From Pseudomonas palleroniana (lineage in GTDB: Bacteria > Pseudomonadota > Gammaproteobacteria > Pseudomonadales > Pseudomonadaceae): DNA of 64,000 nt. The DNA lies in NCBI RefSeq assembly GCF_003031675.1, contig NZ_PYWX01000072.1:1-64000 (forward strand), in the 5' to 3' direction. The position numbers were made by a program, and so were the translations under genes. This document shows positions 8,863 to 16,819 of the stretch, one piece after another. Position 1 is the first letter of the stretch. Every line of letters begins with the position of its first letter. The notes under the pieces are model-generated. The model did no database searches. It worked only from the letters and a program-made list of their open reading frames with translations, and was not told the DNA's origin.

Positions 8863-8885
8863 ATTGCAATCATTGCAATTGCAAT
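8863..8885. promoter_or_regulatory. Probable operator: ATTGCAAT repeat and perfect palindrome
   Basis: ATTGCAAT occurs at 8863-8870 and again within the perfect 14-bp palindrome ATTGCAATTGCAAT at 8872-8885, about 54 bp before the start of the E1-fragment gene. The same TTGCAATTGCAA core lies upstream of the E1 paralogue at 10535-10546. A MarR gene lies between the two targets, so MarR binding is inferred. Confidence 0.6.
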
Positions 8886-8938
8886 CAAAAGTGGTTTTCT
8901 ATTAGGGTAATGGCCTTCCTTGCCAGGTGTCCCTCTCC

Positions 8939-9943
8939 ATGACCGTCGCCACCGCACATGCCGCTCAGTTCTGTATCGACGCCTTGAGCACTGCCAACCT
9001 TGCCGGCAACTCACCGCTGGGCACTCTGATCAACATAGCCAATACCCTTGAAGCCAGCCGTCAGGCCTGGGTGATTCGAGGCCAGTCACGCTCCCGGCGC
9101 GTGAGTCATTGGCCCACCTGGTTCGCACGCAATACCGCTGAGAGGCCCTTGCTGTATCTGCACAGCGCGCATTCGTCGGCGCAGTTGAGTGCACTGTCGG
9201 ACATCACTCAACAGCGCGGCATCCTGTGTAACGACATTGAAAACCTGCCCTCGCCCTGGCCCAAGGGCGCTCAGCCTTCCTTGCCCCTGTGGCTGGCCAC
9301 TCACCCGCGCTGTACGCCGTATGACCCCGCCTCAGGTGCGGAAACCCAAGCGATTGTATTGGCGGCGTTGCGTGCACTGTATGTCGACGGCAAGCCAGGG
9401 TTTTACTACCTCGCCCTCCATGATCATGAACTGGCAGCGCCCTTGAGTGAGCACAATCGTGAAGCCGCATCCAAGGGCATGTACCCGCTCCAGCACGACC
9501 TATCTGCGGATGTACGGCTGCTCGGCGCCGGCCGGGCGCTGGCGGAGGTCGTGCAGGCCAAGCGCCTGCTGGAACAAGACTGGAATATCAGCGCGCAATT
9601 GTGGAGCTGCCCCAGCTATACACGCCTGGCTCGGGAGGCAGCGGCGGCGGCTCGCTGGAATCGCCTGCACCCCACGGCCTCCAGGCGCAGTTGCCATTTG
9701 CGTGATTGCCTGGCTGGGAGTACTGCGCCGGTGATTGCCGTCACCGGCTACCCGCAGGCGATTGTCGATCAATTGGCAGCGCACGTGGACGCGCGGTTCA
9801 TCGCGTTGGGCGCGGGGTCAGTGCAAGCGGCGGCGCCGACCCGGTATTGGATTGTGCTGGCGGCCTTGAAAGCACTGGCGGATGAAGGTCATGTCGATGT
9901 TCGCCAGGTGGAAAAAGCGTTGGATCGGTACCGACTGCAATGA
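8939..9943 (+). CDS. Stand-alone protein resembling the C-terminal part of pyruvate dehydrogenase E1
   Basis: The 334-residue protein aligns by eye with the last third of the AceE-type E1 encoded at 10609. Matching pairs are CTPYDPASGAETQAIVLAA with CVSYDPTFAYELAVIIREG, SKGMYPL with LKGMYRL, LLGAGRALAEVVQAKRLLEQ with LMGSGSILREVIAAAELLEK, WNRLHP with WNLLHP, and IVLAALKALADEGHVD with IALAALKALADDGVIG. It has no thiamine-diphosphate motif and no N-terminal domain, so it cannot decarboxylate alone. The first about 100 residues are not recognised. Start: ATG 8939 with AGGTG upstream. A role as regulatory or partner subunit is inference. Confidence 0.7.
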   Translation: MTVATAHAAQFCIDALSTANLAGNSPLGTLINIANTLEASRQAWVIRGQSRSRRVSHWPTWFARNTAERPLLYLHSAHSSAQLSALSDITQQRGILCNDIENLPSPWPKGAQPSLPLWLATHPRCTPYDPASGAETQAIVLAALRALYVDGKPGFYYLALHDHELAAPLSEHNREAASKGMYPLQHDLSADVRLLGAGRALAEVVQAKRLLEQDWNISAQLWSCPSYTRLAREAAAAARWNRLHPTASRRSCHLRDCLAGSTAPVIAVTGYPQAIVDQLAAHVDARFIALGAGSVQAAAPTRYWIVLAALKALADEGHVDVRQVEKALDRYRLQ

Positions 9944-9966
9944 AGCGCAGGGCGAACTAAATGTGC

Positions 9967-9990
9967 GGGAGCCTGGCTCCCCCTATTTGA
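9967..9990 (+). terminator. Possible weak terminator between convergent genes
   Basis: A 6-bp stem GGGAGC/GCTCCC (9967-9972 with 9976-9981) lies between the stop of the E1-fragment gene and the MarR stop, followed by CCTATTTG. The T tract is poor, and the core resembles a decayed REP, so termination is only possible. Confidence 0.35.
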
Positions 9991-9992
9991 AC

Positions 9993-10463
9993 TCAGGGTT
10001 TACGTCGACCACGAACCTGCACGCCAGCCTCCATCGCCAGCCCTGCCGTACGCTCCAACGCATCCGCAAACGCCTGGCGCTGAGCAGGTTCAATCTGCGA
10101 CAGAAACAGCTCTTCCACTGTGCTTTCGTAGATCTTCCACATCTTTTTACGGAGCCCCCGGCCGGCATCGGTGATTGAGGCAAACGCCGCGCGACCGTCA
10201 CCGTCTGAGCGGGAACGCACTACCAGGCCGTCCTTTTCCAGGCGGTCAACCAGGCGCGTGAGGTTATAGCGCTCGATGGCCAGCACATCGGCCAATTCAT
10301 GCATGCGGCGCGTACCGTCGGGGCCGCTTTCCAGGCCCCACAACGCGTCATACCAGGCATATGGCGGCAGGCCCGCCTCTGCCAGTCGACGCTCGATTTC
10401 ACGGATGACCGTCCTGTGGGCCCTGACAAAACGAAACCATACATCAGGCTCTTTCGAAGCCAT
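9993..10463 (-). CDS. MarR-family transcriptional regulator
   Basis: This is a 156-residue winged-helix regulator. The DNA-binding part runs from about residue 50 to 100 (RMHELADVLAIERYNLTRLVDRLEKDGLVVRSRS in two helices plus wing start; DGDGRAAFASIT wing). It is flanked by dimerisation helices at both ends. It lies between two E1-like genes and is divergent from the E1 paralogue (146 bp between the starts). That space carries the palindrome TTGCAATTGCAA and a further TTGCAAT half-site near its own start, so autoregulation and control of both E1-type genes is likely. Confidence 0.88.
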   Translation of the reverse strand: MASKEPDVWFRFVRAHRTVIREIERRLAEAGLPPYAWYDALWGLESGPDGTRRMHELADVLAIERYNLTRLVDRLEKDGLVVRSRSDGDGRAAFASITDAGRGLRKKMWKIYESTVEELFLSQIEPAQRQAFADALERTAGLAMEAGVQVRGRRKP

Positions 10464-10492
10464 GCAACACCATCCGCGGGAATTTCAAGAAG

Positions 10493-10549
10493 GTTGCAAT
10501 AGTAGCCCATCCCGCGCTAGATTCCGCCATGTAGTTGCAATTGCAATTA
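10493..10549. promoter_or_regulatory. Probable MarR operator region upstream of E1 paralogue
   Basis: The palindrome TTGCAATTGCAA occupies 10535-10546 (extended match GTTGCAATTGCAATTA, 10534-10549). An extra GTTGCAAT half-site lies at 10493-10500, nearer the MarR start. The core is identical to the site upstream of the E1-fragment gene at 8872-8885, linking the two promoters. Confidence 0.6.
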
Positions 10550-10608
10550 CTTATCGGCACTCCCACAAAGAGCCCGTCATACGAAATCCGCCTACCCTGG
10601 AGCCTCAC

Positions 10609-13269
10609 ATGACCCAGAACCATGCACTCAGACACGACGATGATCCCCTGGAGACACGCGAGTGGCTGGAGTCCATCGAATCGGTATTGTCCGCCGAAGG
10701 CCGCCCGCGCGCGCACTACCTGATCGATCAGTTGCTGGATTTCGACGTGGCGCGCCATGGCGACTTCCACGGGCGGGTCACTACGCCGTACGTCAATACC
10801 ATCCCGGTAGACCGCCAATTGCCCTACCCCGGCAACCTGGACATCGAACGCCGTACCAACGCTTTTATCCGCTGGAATGCGATGGCGATGGTATTACGTG
10901 CGGGCAAACACTCAGGTGTCGGTGGGCATATCGCGACCTATGCGTCAGCTGCCGTACTGTACGACGTAGGGTTTGACCATTTTTTCCGTGGCCGTACCGA
11001 CAGCGTTGATGGCGACCTGGTGTATATCCAGGGCCACTCCGCCCCAGGCATCTATGGCCGGGCTTACCTGGAGGGCCGCATCAGCGAAGCACAACTCGAC
11101 AACTTCCGCCGCGAGGCCGGTGGCGAGGGTATCTCGTCCTACCCGCACCCACGGCTGATGCCCGACTTCTGGCAGTTCCCCACCGTGTCCATGGGCCTCG
11201 GCCCGATCACCGCGGCTTACCAGGCGCGCTTTATGCGCTACCTGGAACTGCGTGGCCTCAAGCAACACCAGGGACGCAAGGTATGGGCCTTTCTCGGTGA
11301 TGGCGAAATGGACCAACCGGAATCCTTGGCCGCCCTTTCCATGGCCGGGCGCGAGAAGCTCGACAACCTGATCTTCGTGGTCAATTGCAACCTGCAACGC
11401 CTGGACGGCCCTGTGCGCGGCAATGCCAAGGTCATCCAGGAGTTTGAAAGCCTGTACCGTGCCGCCGGTTGGAACGTGATCAAAGTGATCTGGGGCAGTG
11501 GTTGGGACGCACTGCTGGGAAAAGACCAGAGCGGCCTGCTGCGCCAGCGCATGATGGAATGTGTGGACGGCGACTATCAGAACTACAAATCCCAGAACGG
11601 CGCTTATGTCCGCGAACATTTCTTTGGCAAATACCCGGAGTTGCTGTCGTTGGTTGCGGACATGTCCGACGACGAAATCTGGAAACTGTCACGGGGCGGG
11701 CATGACCCGGAAAAGGTCTATAACGCCTACGCCGCCGCCATGCGTCACAAGGGCCAGCCCACGGTGATCCTGGCGAAAACCGTCAAGGGCTTTGGCATGG
11801 GTGAAGCGGGTGAAGGCCAGAACATTAACCATCAATTGAAGAAGATGGGCGCTGATGCGGTAAGAGCTTTCCGCGATCGCTTTGGCCTGGACGTCACTGA
11901 CGGTCAACTCGCCGATATTCCCTACCTGAAGCCCGCCGCCGACAGCGTAGAAGCCCGCTACTTCGCCGCACGCCGCCAAGCGTTGGGCGGCTACGTACCG
12001 GCGCGCAACAGCGCGGTCGAGCCGTTGCAGATTCCCGAACTGTCGGCCTTCGCCACCCAGCTCAAGGACACGGGCGAGCGTGCGATCTCCACCACCATGG
12101 CCTTTGTACGCATCCTGGGCACGCTGCTCAAGGACCCACACCTGGGCAAACTGATCGTGCCGATCGTGCCGGACGAGTCGCGTACCTTCGGCATGGAAAG
12201 CCTGTTTCGTCAGATTGGCATCCATTCTGCCGTAGGCCAGCTCTATACCCCACAAGACGCAGGGCAACTGAGCTACTACAAAGAAAGCAAGGACGGACAG
12301 ATCATGCAGGAGGGCCTGAATGAATCCGGTGCCATTTCTTCCTGGATTGCAGCCAGCACGTCCTACAGCAACCATGGCCTGATGACAGTGCCGTTCTATA
12401 TCTTCTACTCGATGTTCGGCTTCCAGCGCGTCGGCGACCTCGCCTGGGCGGCAGGCGACGCGCGGGCGCGTGGTTTCCTGCTGGGGGCCACGGCCGGCCG
12501 CACCACCCTGATGGGCGAAGGCTTGCAGCATGACGATGGGCACAGTCACATCCTGTCGTCGGTGATTCCGTGCTGCGTATCCTACGACCCGACGTTTGCC
12601 TACGAGTTGGCAGTAATCATCCGCGAGGGCATGCGGCGTATGTACGTGCAACAGGAGGATATTTACTACTACATCACCCTGCTCAACGAAAACTACCCAC
12701 ACCCGGCCATGCCCGAAGGCGTGGAAGACGGCATTCTCAAGGGCATGTACCGACTCAGTGCCAGCGACCAGGCCCAAGTGCAACTGATGGGCAGTGGCTC
12801 AATCCTGCGCGAAGTGATTGCCGCGGCTGAGCTGCTTGAAAAGGACTTCGGCGTAAGAAGCAACGTGTGGAGCGCAACCAGCCTGACTGAATTGCGCCGT
12901 AACGGCCATGAGGTGGAGCGCTGGAACCTGCTGCATCCGCAGAGCGAGCCGCGGGTGAGCTACGTCGAGCAATGCCTGGAACGGCAGACGGGGCCGCTGG
13001 TAGTAGCAACGGACTATATGAAGCTCTTTGCCGATCAGATCCGCCCTTTCGTCTCCGGCCGACGCTTTGTAGCGCTGGGAACGGACGGCTTCGGGCAATC
13101 GGATACCCGTGAAACCCTGCGGGCATTCTTTGAAGTGGACCGGCACTTCATCGCGTTGGCGGCCTTGAAAGCACTGGCCGATGACGGCGTCATCGGCCGT
13201 GAAAAAGTCAGTGAAGCCATCAGCCGCTACGGGATCAACGTCGACAAGGCCAACCCCGCAGCCGTCTGA
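10609..13269 (+). CDS. Pyruvate dehydrogenase E1 component paralogue (homodimeric, AceE/MdeB type)
   Basis: This 886-residue thiamine-diphosphate enzyme of the homodimeric 2-oxoacid dehydrogenase E1 family is the same length as E. coli AceE. The ThDP/Mg motif GDGEMDQPESLAAL begins near residue 230 and continues to FVVNCNLQRLDGPV. HSAPGIYGRAYLEG, the pyrimidine-binding region and a full C-terminal domain are all present. No E2 or E3 gene is adjacent, and a dedicated MarR regulator sits next door. It may therefore be an accessory copy, such as the alpha-ketobutyrate-active MdeB of P. putida, rather than the housekeeping aceE. ATG 10609 has GGAG upstream; longer in-frame extensions run into the MarR gene and are rejected. 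Confidence 0.85.
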   Translation: MTQNHALRHDDDPLETREWLESIESVLSAEGRPRAHYLIDQLLDFDVARHGDFHGRVTTPYVNTIPVDRQLPYPGNLDIERRTNAFIRWNAMAMVLRAGKHSGVGGHIATYASAAVLYDVGFDHFFRGRTDSVDGDLVYIQGHSAPGIYGRAYLEGRISEAQLDNFRREAGGEGISSYPHPRLMPDFWQFPTVSMGLGPITAAYQARFMRYLELRGLKQHQGRKVWAFLGDGEMDQPESLAALSMAGREKLDNLIFVVNCNLQRLDGPVRGNAKVIQEFESLYRAAGWNVIKVIWGSGWDALLGKDQSGLLRQRMMECVDGDYQNYKSQNGAYVREHFFGKYPELLSLVADMSDDEIWKLSRGGHDPEKVYNAYAAAMRHKGQPTVILAKTVKGFGMGEAGEGQNINHQLKKMGADAVRAFRDRFGLDVTDGQLADIPYLKPAADSVEARYFAARRQALGGYVPARNSAVEPLQIPELSAFATQLKDTGERAISTTMAFVRILGTLLKDPHLGKLIVPIVPDESRTFGMESLFRQIGIHSAVGQLYTPQDAGQLSYYKESKDGQIMQEGLNESGAISSWIAASTSYSNHGLMTVPFYIFYSMFGFQRVGDLAWAAGDARARGFLLGATAGRTTLMGEGLQHDDGHSHILSSVIPCCVSYDPTFAYELAVIIREGMRRMYVQQEDIYYYITLLNENYPHPAMPEGVEDGILKGMYRLSASDQAQVQLMGSGSILREVIAAAELLEKDFGVRSNVWSATSLTELRRNGHEVERWNLLHPQSEPRVSYVEQCLERQTGPLVVATDYMKLFADQIRPFVSGRRFVALGTDGFGQSDTRETLRAFFEVDRHFIALAALKALADDGVIGREKVSEAISRYGINVDKANPAAV

Positions 13270-13270
13270 G

Positions 13271-14134
13271 TTACTGCCCAGGCGTCGGCAGGGGTGCAAT
13301 CACCTCTGTCGGCGGCGGCAGGTCCGGGCGAGTAGGCGCCGGTGCAGGCTCTGCTTGCGGCACAATCGGCGCGGCCTCGACAGGCGGCGTGACAGGCTGA
13401 GAATTGGCAGGCTGCGAGCTGGCAGGCTGAGAACCGGCCGGTTGCGAAACAGCGGGCTGCGAAACGGCTGCCGGTGCAGCGGCCGGCGATGAGGTGGTCG
13501 GCGCCTCCTTCGGTGGCTCGACCTTCTCGGTAGCCGGTGCAGCCTTGGGCTCCGGCACCCCCAGCTCGGCTTTCGGCTTCTCAGGGCTACTCTCGGCCCG
13601 CTTCGCTTCCTGCGGCAGGAACACGTCCACCAGCGCAAAGTAACGCTCATAGAACTTCGGTGCCGATACGGTCTCACTCGCCACCTTCACCATCGAGTCA
13701 TCGGTGGAGCCGATCGGCATCGACACCGAGCCCAGCACACCTACACCCAGGCTCGCGGAGTTGTTGACCTTCTTCAGCGCATACCGGTCCTGCAAGGCGT
13801 TGGCGAACATCGTCGAGTGATTGTTGCCCTTGCCATCATTGGCACACACCACATTGAAGCTGATCTGCATGTGGGTTTCGCCGGTTTGCTGGAAGCTCTT
13901 GTTGCCCACTACCAGTTTGGGATCGCTGCTGGTGATGATGTAGCCCTGGCTCAACAGCGCCCGCCGCGCCGCCTCGCAGGACGCCGTGGCACTGACCGGA
14001 TAATCACGGGAAAACGTACCGGAATCGTCGAAGTTCTCATGTTCATAAATAGCGGTCTTGGGCGACGAGCAGCCCGCGGCGCCCGCCAACACAAGCGCCA
14101 ACCCGAGGCTACGCACGTGAAATGATGTCGACAT
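13271..14134 (-). CDS. DUF2242 family lipoprotein with Pro/Ala-rich repeat tail
   Basis: This 287-residue lipoprotein has a signal ending in LAGAAGC (lipobox Cys about residue 22). A globular region of DUF2242 type follows (about 30-175: YEHENFDDSGTFSRDYP, ASCEAARRALLSQGYII, FNVVCAND). The tail, about 110 residues rich in Pro, Ala, Ser and Glu, contains five SQPA-type repeats (SQPAV, SQPAG, SQPAS, SQPAN, SQPV). Such a tail may span periplasm or peptidoglycan. It is convergent with the E1 paralogue, with the stops 1 bp apart. Biochemical function is unknown. Confidence 0.75.
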   Translation of the reverse strand: MSTSFHVRSLGLALVLAGAAGCSSPKTAIYEHENFDDSGTFSRDYPVSATASCEAARRALLSQGYIITSSDPKLVVGNKSFQQTGETHMQISFNVVCANDGKGNNHSTMFANALQDRYALKKVNNSASLGVGVLGSVSMPIGSTDDSMVKVASETVSAPKFYERYFALVDVFLPQEAKRAESSPEKPKAELGVPEPKAAPATEKVEPPKEAPTTSSPAAAPAAVSQPAVSQPAGSQPASSQPANSQPVTPPVEAAPIVPQAEPAPAPTRPDLPPPTEVIAPLPTPGQ

Positions 14135-14240
14135 CGAAAATCCTGAGAAAAACAGTCAGGGCGGTATTGTGCAACAGAACGAGACCTTGGCGCGCATATT
14201 CCTGTCGGTAAAACGTCACAGATCTACAGATCAAGCACCA

Positions 14241-14277
14241 TAAAAAAAACCCCGGTCTTTTCAGGCCGGGGGCTTTT
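14241..14277 (-). terminator. Rho-independent terminator of ppiD
   Basis: The GC-rich stem CCCCGG/CCGGGG around TCTTTTCAGG is followed on the minus strand by a run of eight T residues, 15 bp after the ppiD stop. Confidence 0.85.
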
Positions 14278-14291
14278 CATTCAAACCGTCA

Positions 14292-16166
14292 TCAGAACTT
14301 CTTGATGTCAGCCTGGGTTTCCAACTGCTTACGGTACGCCGCAAAGTCTTGCTGGCCGATGCGCGAAGCGAGGAATCGACGGTATTGCGCCTTTTCTTCG
14401 TCCGACGGCGCTGCCGCTTCGTTGACGCCGTTCAGGCGCACGATCACCAGGCTGCCATCAGCCAGGGTCACGGTAGTGAACGTCGGCTTGTCCTTGCTCG
14501 CAGGCTTGGGCATACGGAACAGGGCTTGCAGCACTGCTGGATCAACAGCCTCGGCGTTACGGGTCGCCGCTTCGGTGACTTTCCAGGCCTGGCCGTCGAC
14601 CGGCTGGTCCAACGGGGTCTTGCCGTCGCGCAGACTGGCGATCACTTCGTCAGCGTGAGCCTTGGCCGCCGCGCTGGCGCGCTCCTTGGTCATCTGGGTG
14701 CGAATCGCCGCAGCAACACGCTCCAGCGGCAATTGCGCCGGCTTGAGGTGCTCTTTGGCACGCAGCACGATGACGGTTTCCGGGTCCAGCTCGATGGCGG
14801 TGCTGTTGGCACCCTCATCCAGCACTTCCGGGCTGAACGCAGCGGTGACCACGGCACGGTTGGCCGCGATACCTTCACCACCCTCACGGCCAAACGGCGC
14901 GGAGGTGTGCACGGTCAGCTTCAGGTCGGACGCCGGCTGAGCCAGGTCGGAGGCTTCGAAAGCCGCGTCTTCCAATTGCTTGGTGGCTTCGACAAAACGC
15001 TGTTCAACCTGTTGGGTCTTGAGCTCGCGGGTCAGCTTGTCTTTCAGGCTGGCAAACGATGGCACCTGCGGTGCTTCAACGCCCAACAACTTGATCAGGT
15101 GCCAACCGAAGGTGGTACGCACCGGGGCCGACACCTGGTCCTTGTTCAAGGCATACAGGGCAGTTTCAAACGCAGGATCATAGACGCCAGGGCCGGCGAA
15201 ACCGAGGTCACCGCCATTGTTGGCCGAACCCGGGTCCTGGGAGAACTCCTTGGCCAGGGCTTCGAACTTCTCGCCCTTGGCCAGGCGCGCCTGGATTTCC
15301 TCGAGCTTGGCCTTGGCTTGCGCGTCGGTGGTCTTGTCGTTGACTTCAATCAGAATGTGCGCGGCGCGACGCTGTTCAGCGAGGTTGGCGGTTTCTTTCT
15401 GATAGGCAGCCTGCAGTTCATCGTCCTTGACGGTGACCTGGTCGAAGAAGGATGACTTCTTCAGTTCCAGGTAGTCGATGACCACCTGGTCCGGGGTCAT
15501 GAACTCTTTGGCGTGCTGGTCGTAGTAAGCCTTGACCTCGTCGTCGGTGAGCTTCACCGCCGCAGGGTCGGCCTTGACATTCACGGTGGCGAAATCGCGG
15601 GTCTGTTTTTCCAGGCGGGCGAATGCGAGCACTTCGGCGTCGGTCACGAAACCGCTGCCGGCAATACCTGCGCGAACCTGGCCGATGAGCATTTCCTGGG
15701 TCAGCATCTGACGGAATTGCATACGACTGTAGCCCAGCTGACGGATCACCTGGTCAAAGCGTTCGGGATTGAACTTGCCGTCCACCTGGAATTCCGGCGT
15801 CTGCAGGATGACTTGGTCCAAGGCTGCTTCGGAGAAGCCGAACTTGGAATTCGCAGCGCCTTGCAGCAACAGCTTGCGGTCGATCAGCCCTTTGAGGGCC
15901 GCATCGCGCAGCAATTTCTCGTCCAGCAGGGAAGCATCGAAATCCTTGCCCAGCTGTTGCATCAGCTGGCGACGTTGCATATCGACGGCCTGGCTCAATT
16001 CGGTTTGGGTGATTTCTTCACCGTTGACCTTGGCCACGTCCTGCTTGTTGTTGGTCGAAGCCTGGAAAATGGCTTCGATACCGGTGAACGCCATCAATGC
16101 GACGATGATCCCGATAATGGTCTTGGCAATCCAGCCTTGTGAATTGTCCCTGATATTCTGCAGCAT
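14292..16166 (-). CDS. ppiD: Periplasmic folding chaperone / peptidyl-prolyl isomerase D
   Basis: This 624-residue SurA-like inner-membrane chaperone helps fold outer-membrane and periplasmic proteins leaving the Sec translocon. It has a short cytoplasmic N-terminus (MLQNIRDNSQGW), one transmembrane helix (about 16-35, IIGIIVALMAFTGIEAIF), a SurA_N-like region and a parvulin domain (about 265-360: AHILIEVNDKTTDAQAK, FSQDPGSANNGGDLGF, FGWHLIKL). A long C-terminal chaperone region follows. Length matches the family, and the hupB-ppiD neighbourhood is conserved in Pseudomonas. Confidence 0.95.
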   Translation of the reverse strand: MLQNIRDNSQGWIAKTIIGIIVALMAFTGIEAIFQASTNNKQDVAKVNGEEITQTELSQAVDMQRRQLMQQLGKDFDASLLDEKLLRDAALKGLIDRKLLLQGAANSKFGFSEAALDQVILQTPEFQVDGKFNPERFDQVIRQLGYSRMQFRQMLTQEMLIGQVRAGIAGSGFVTDAEVLAFARLEKQTRDFATVNVKADPAAVKLTDDEVKAYYDQHAKEFMTPDQVVIDYLELKKSSFFDQVTVKDDELQAAYQKETANLAEQRRAAHILIEVNDKTTDAQAKAKLEEIQARLAKGEKFEALAKEFSQDPGSANNGGDLGFAGPGVYDPAFETALYALNKDQVSAPVRTTFGWHLIKLLGVEAPQVPSFASLKDKLTRELKTQQVEQRFVEATKQLEDAAFEASDLAQPASDLKLTVHTSAPFGREGGEGIAANRAVVTAAFSPEVLDEGANSTAIELDPETVIVLRAKEHLKPAQLPLERVAAAIRTQMTKERASAAAKAHADEVIASLRDGKTPLDQPVDGQAWKVTEAATRNAEAVDPAVLQALFRMPKPASKDKPTFTTVTLADGSLVIVRLNGVNEAAAPSDEEKAQYRRFLASRIGQQDFAAYRKQLETQADIKKF

Positions 16167-16236
16167 GCGTCCCCCAGAAACGGTTGAACTTCAAAATTAG
16201 GCAACCGTGGAGCGTGGGTAGAGTCCGGATAGAAGA

Positions 16237-16260
16237 AAGGCGCATCCGAGGATGCGCCTT
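16237..16260 (-). terminator. Hairpin terminator downstream of the tRNA-like element
   Basis: A perfect 11-bp stem AAGGCGCATCC/GGATGCGCCTT with a 2-nt loop is followed on the minus strand by TTTCTTCT. It sits 6 nt beyond the CCA-like end of the structured element at 16271-16348, as expected for a terminator of that RNA. Confidence 0.7.
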
Positions 16261-16268
16261 CTCGTAAC

Positions 16269-16348
16269 TGGCGGAGCGGACGGGGGTTTGAACCCACACC
16301 CCCGGCGTTGCGACCCGATGGATACCTGGGTCGGCTGTGCCGCTCCGC
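16269..16348 (-). ncRNA. tRNA-like structured RNA element (not a canonical tRNA)
   Basis: Read on the minus strand, the element starts GCGGAGCGG and ends CCGCTCCGCCA, giving a 7-9 bp terminal stem plus a tRNA-style CCA end. Inside are a hairpin GACCC/GGGTC and a strong hairpin CGGGGGT/ACCCCCG whose loop contains GGTTCAA, like a T-loop. The D-arm and a 7-nt anticodon loop cannot be drawn, so it is not an ordinary tRNA. A terminator hairpin follows at 16237-16260. It could be a degenerate tRNA, a tRNA-like small RNA or a cis structure in the hupB-ppiD transcript. Confidence 0.5.
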
Positions 16349-16398
16349 TGCCAGGCCAGACCTGCGTCTGACCCGGATAGGTAAGGCTTGAACGAGGC

Positions 16399-16671
16399 TT
16401 AGTTAACGGCTTCTTTCAGGGCTTTACCGGCTTTGAAACCTGGTTTCTTGGCAGCAGCGATTTGCAGTGCTTTGCCAGTCTGTGGGTTGCGGCCAACGCG
16501 AGCTGGGCGGTCAGTCACAGAAAAAGTACCAAAGCCTACCAGCACCACGGAGTCGCCGGCCTTCAGAGCGCCAGTGACGGATTCGATAACTGCGTCCAGC
16601 GCACGGCCAGCAGCAGCTTTCGGGATATCAGCGGATGCGGCAACAGCATCAATCAGTTCCGACTTGTTCAC
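16399..16671 (-). CDS. hupB: DNA-binding protein HU-beta
   Basis: HupB is a 90-residue nucleoid protein that bends DNA as a dimer. The sequence is a full HU: NKSELIDAVAASADIPKAAA, the DNA-gripping beta-arm with GFGTFSVTDRPARVGRNPQTG, and a C-terminal helix ending KALKEAVN. The start is a GTG at 16669-16671 with GGGGA 7 nt upstream; the longer open frame back to 16755 adds residues foreign to HU and is rejected. It lies downstream of lon, as in other pseudomonads. Confidence 0.95.
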   Translation of the reverse strand: MNKSELIDAVAASADIPKAAAGRALDAVIESVTGALKAGDSVVLVGFGTFSVTDRPARVGRNPQTGKALQIAAAKKPGFKAGKALKEAVN

Positions 16672-16819
16672 TCTAAGTCCCCTTATATATCTATTGAGTA
16701 TGATTCTAAGTTTTTTGGTGAAAGCAAAAACCAGTGCTGAATGGCCTACAGACACTTAAGAGCCGCTTTATAACAAGGGCTCTAAAAATCTGTCAAGGAA
16801 GCCCCCAGGCTTAAACGCA

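Noticed and set aside
16271..16346. Ordinary tRNA gene
   Set aside because: The terminal stem and CCA fit, but no D-arm or 7-nt anticodon loop can be drawn, so it was kept only as tRNA-like.
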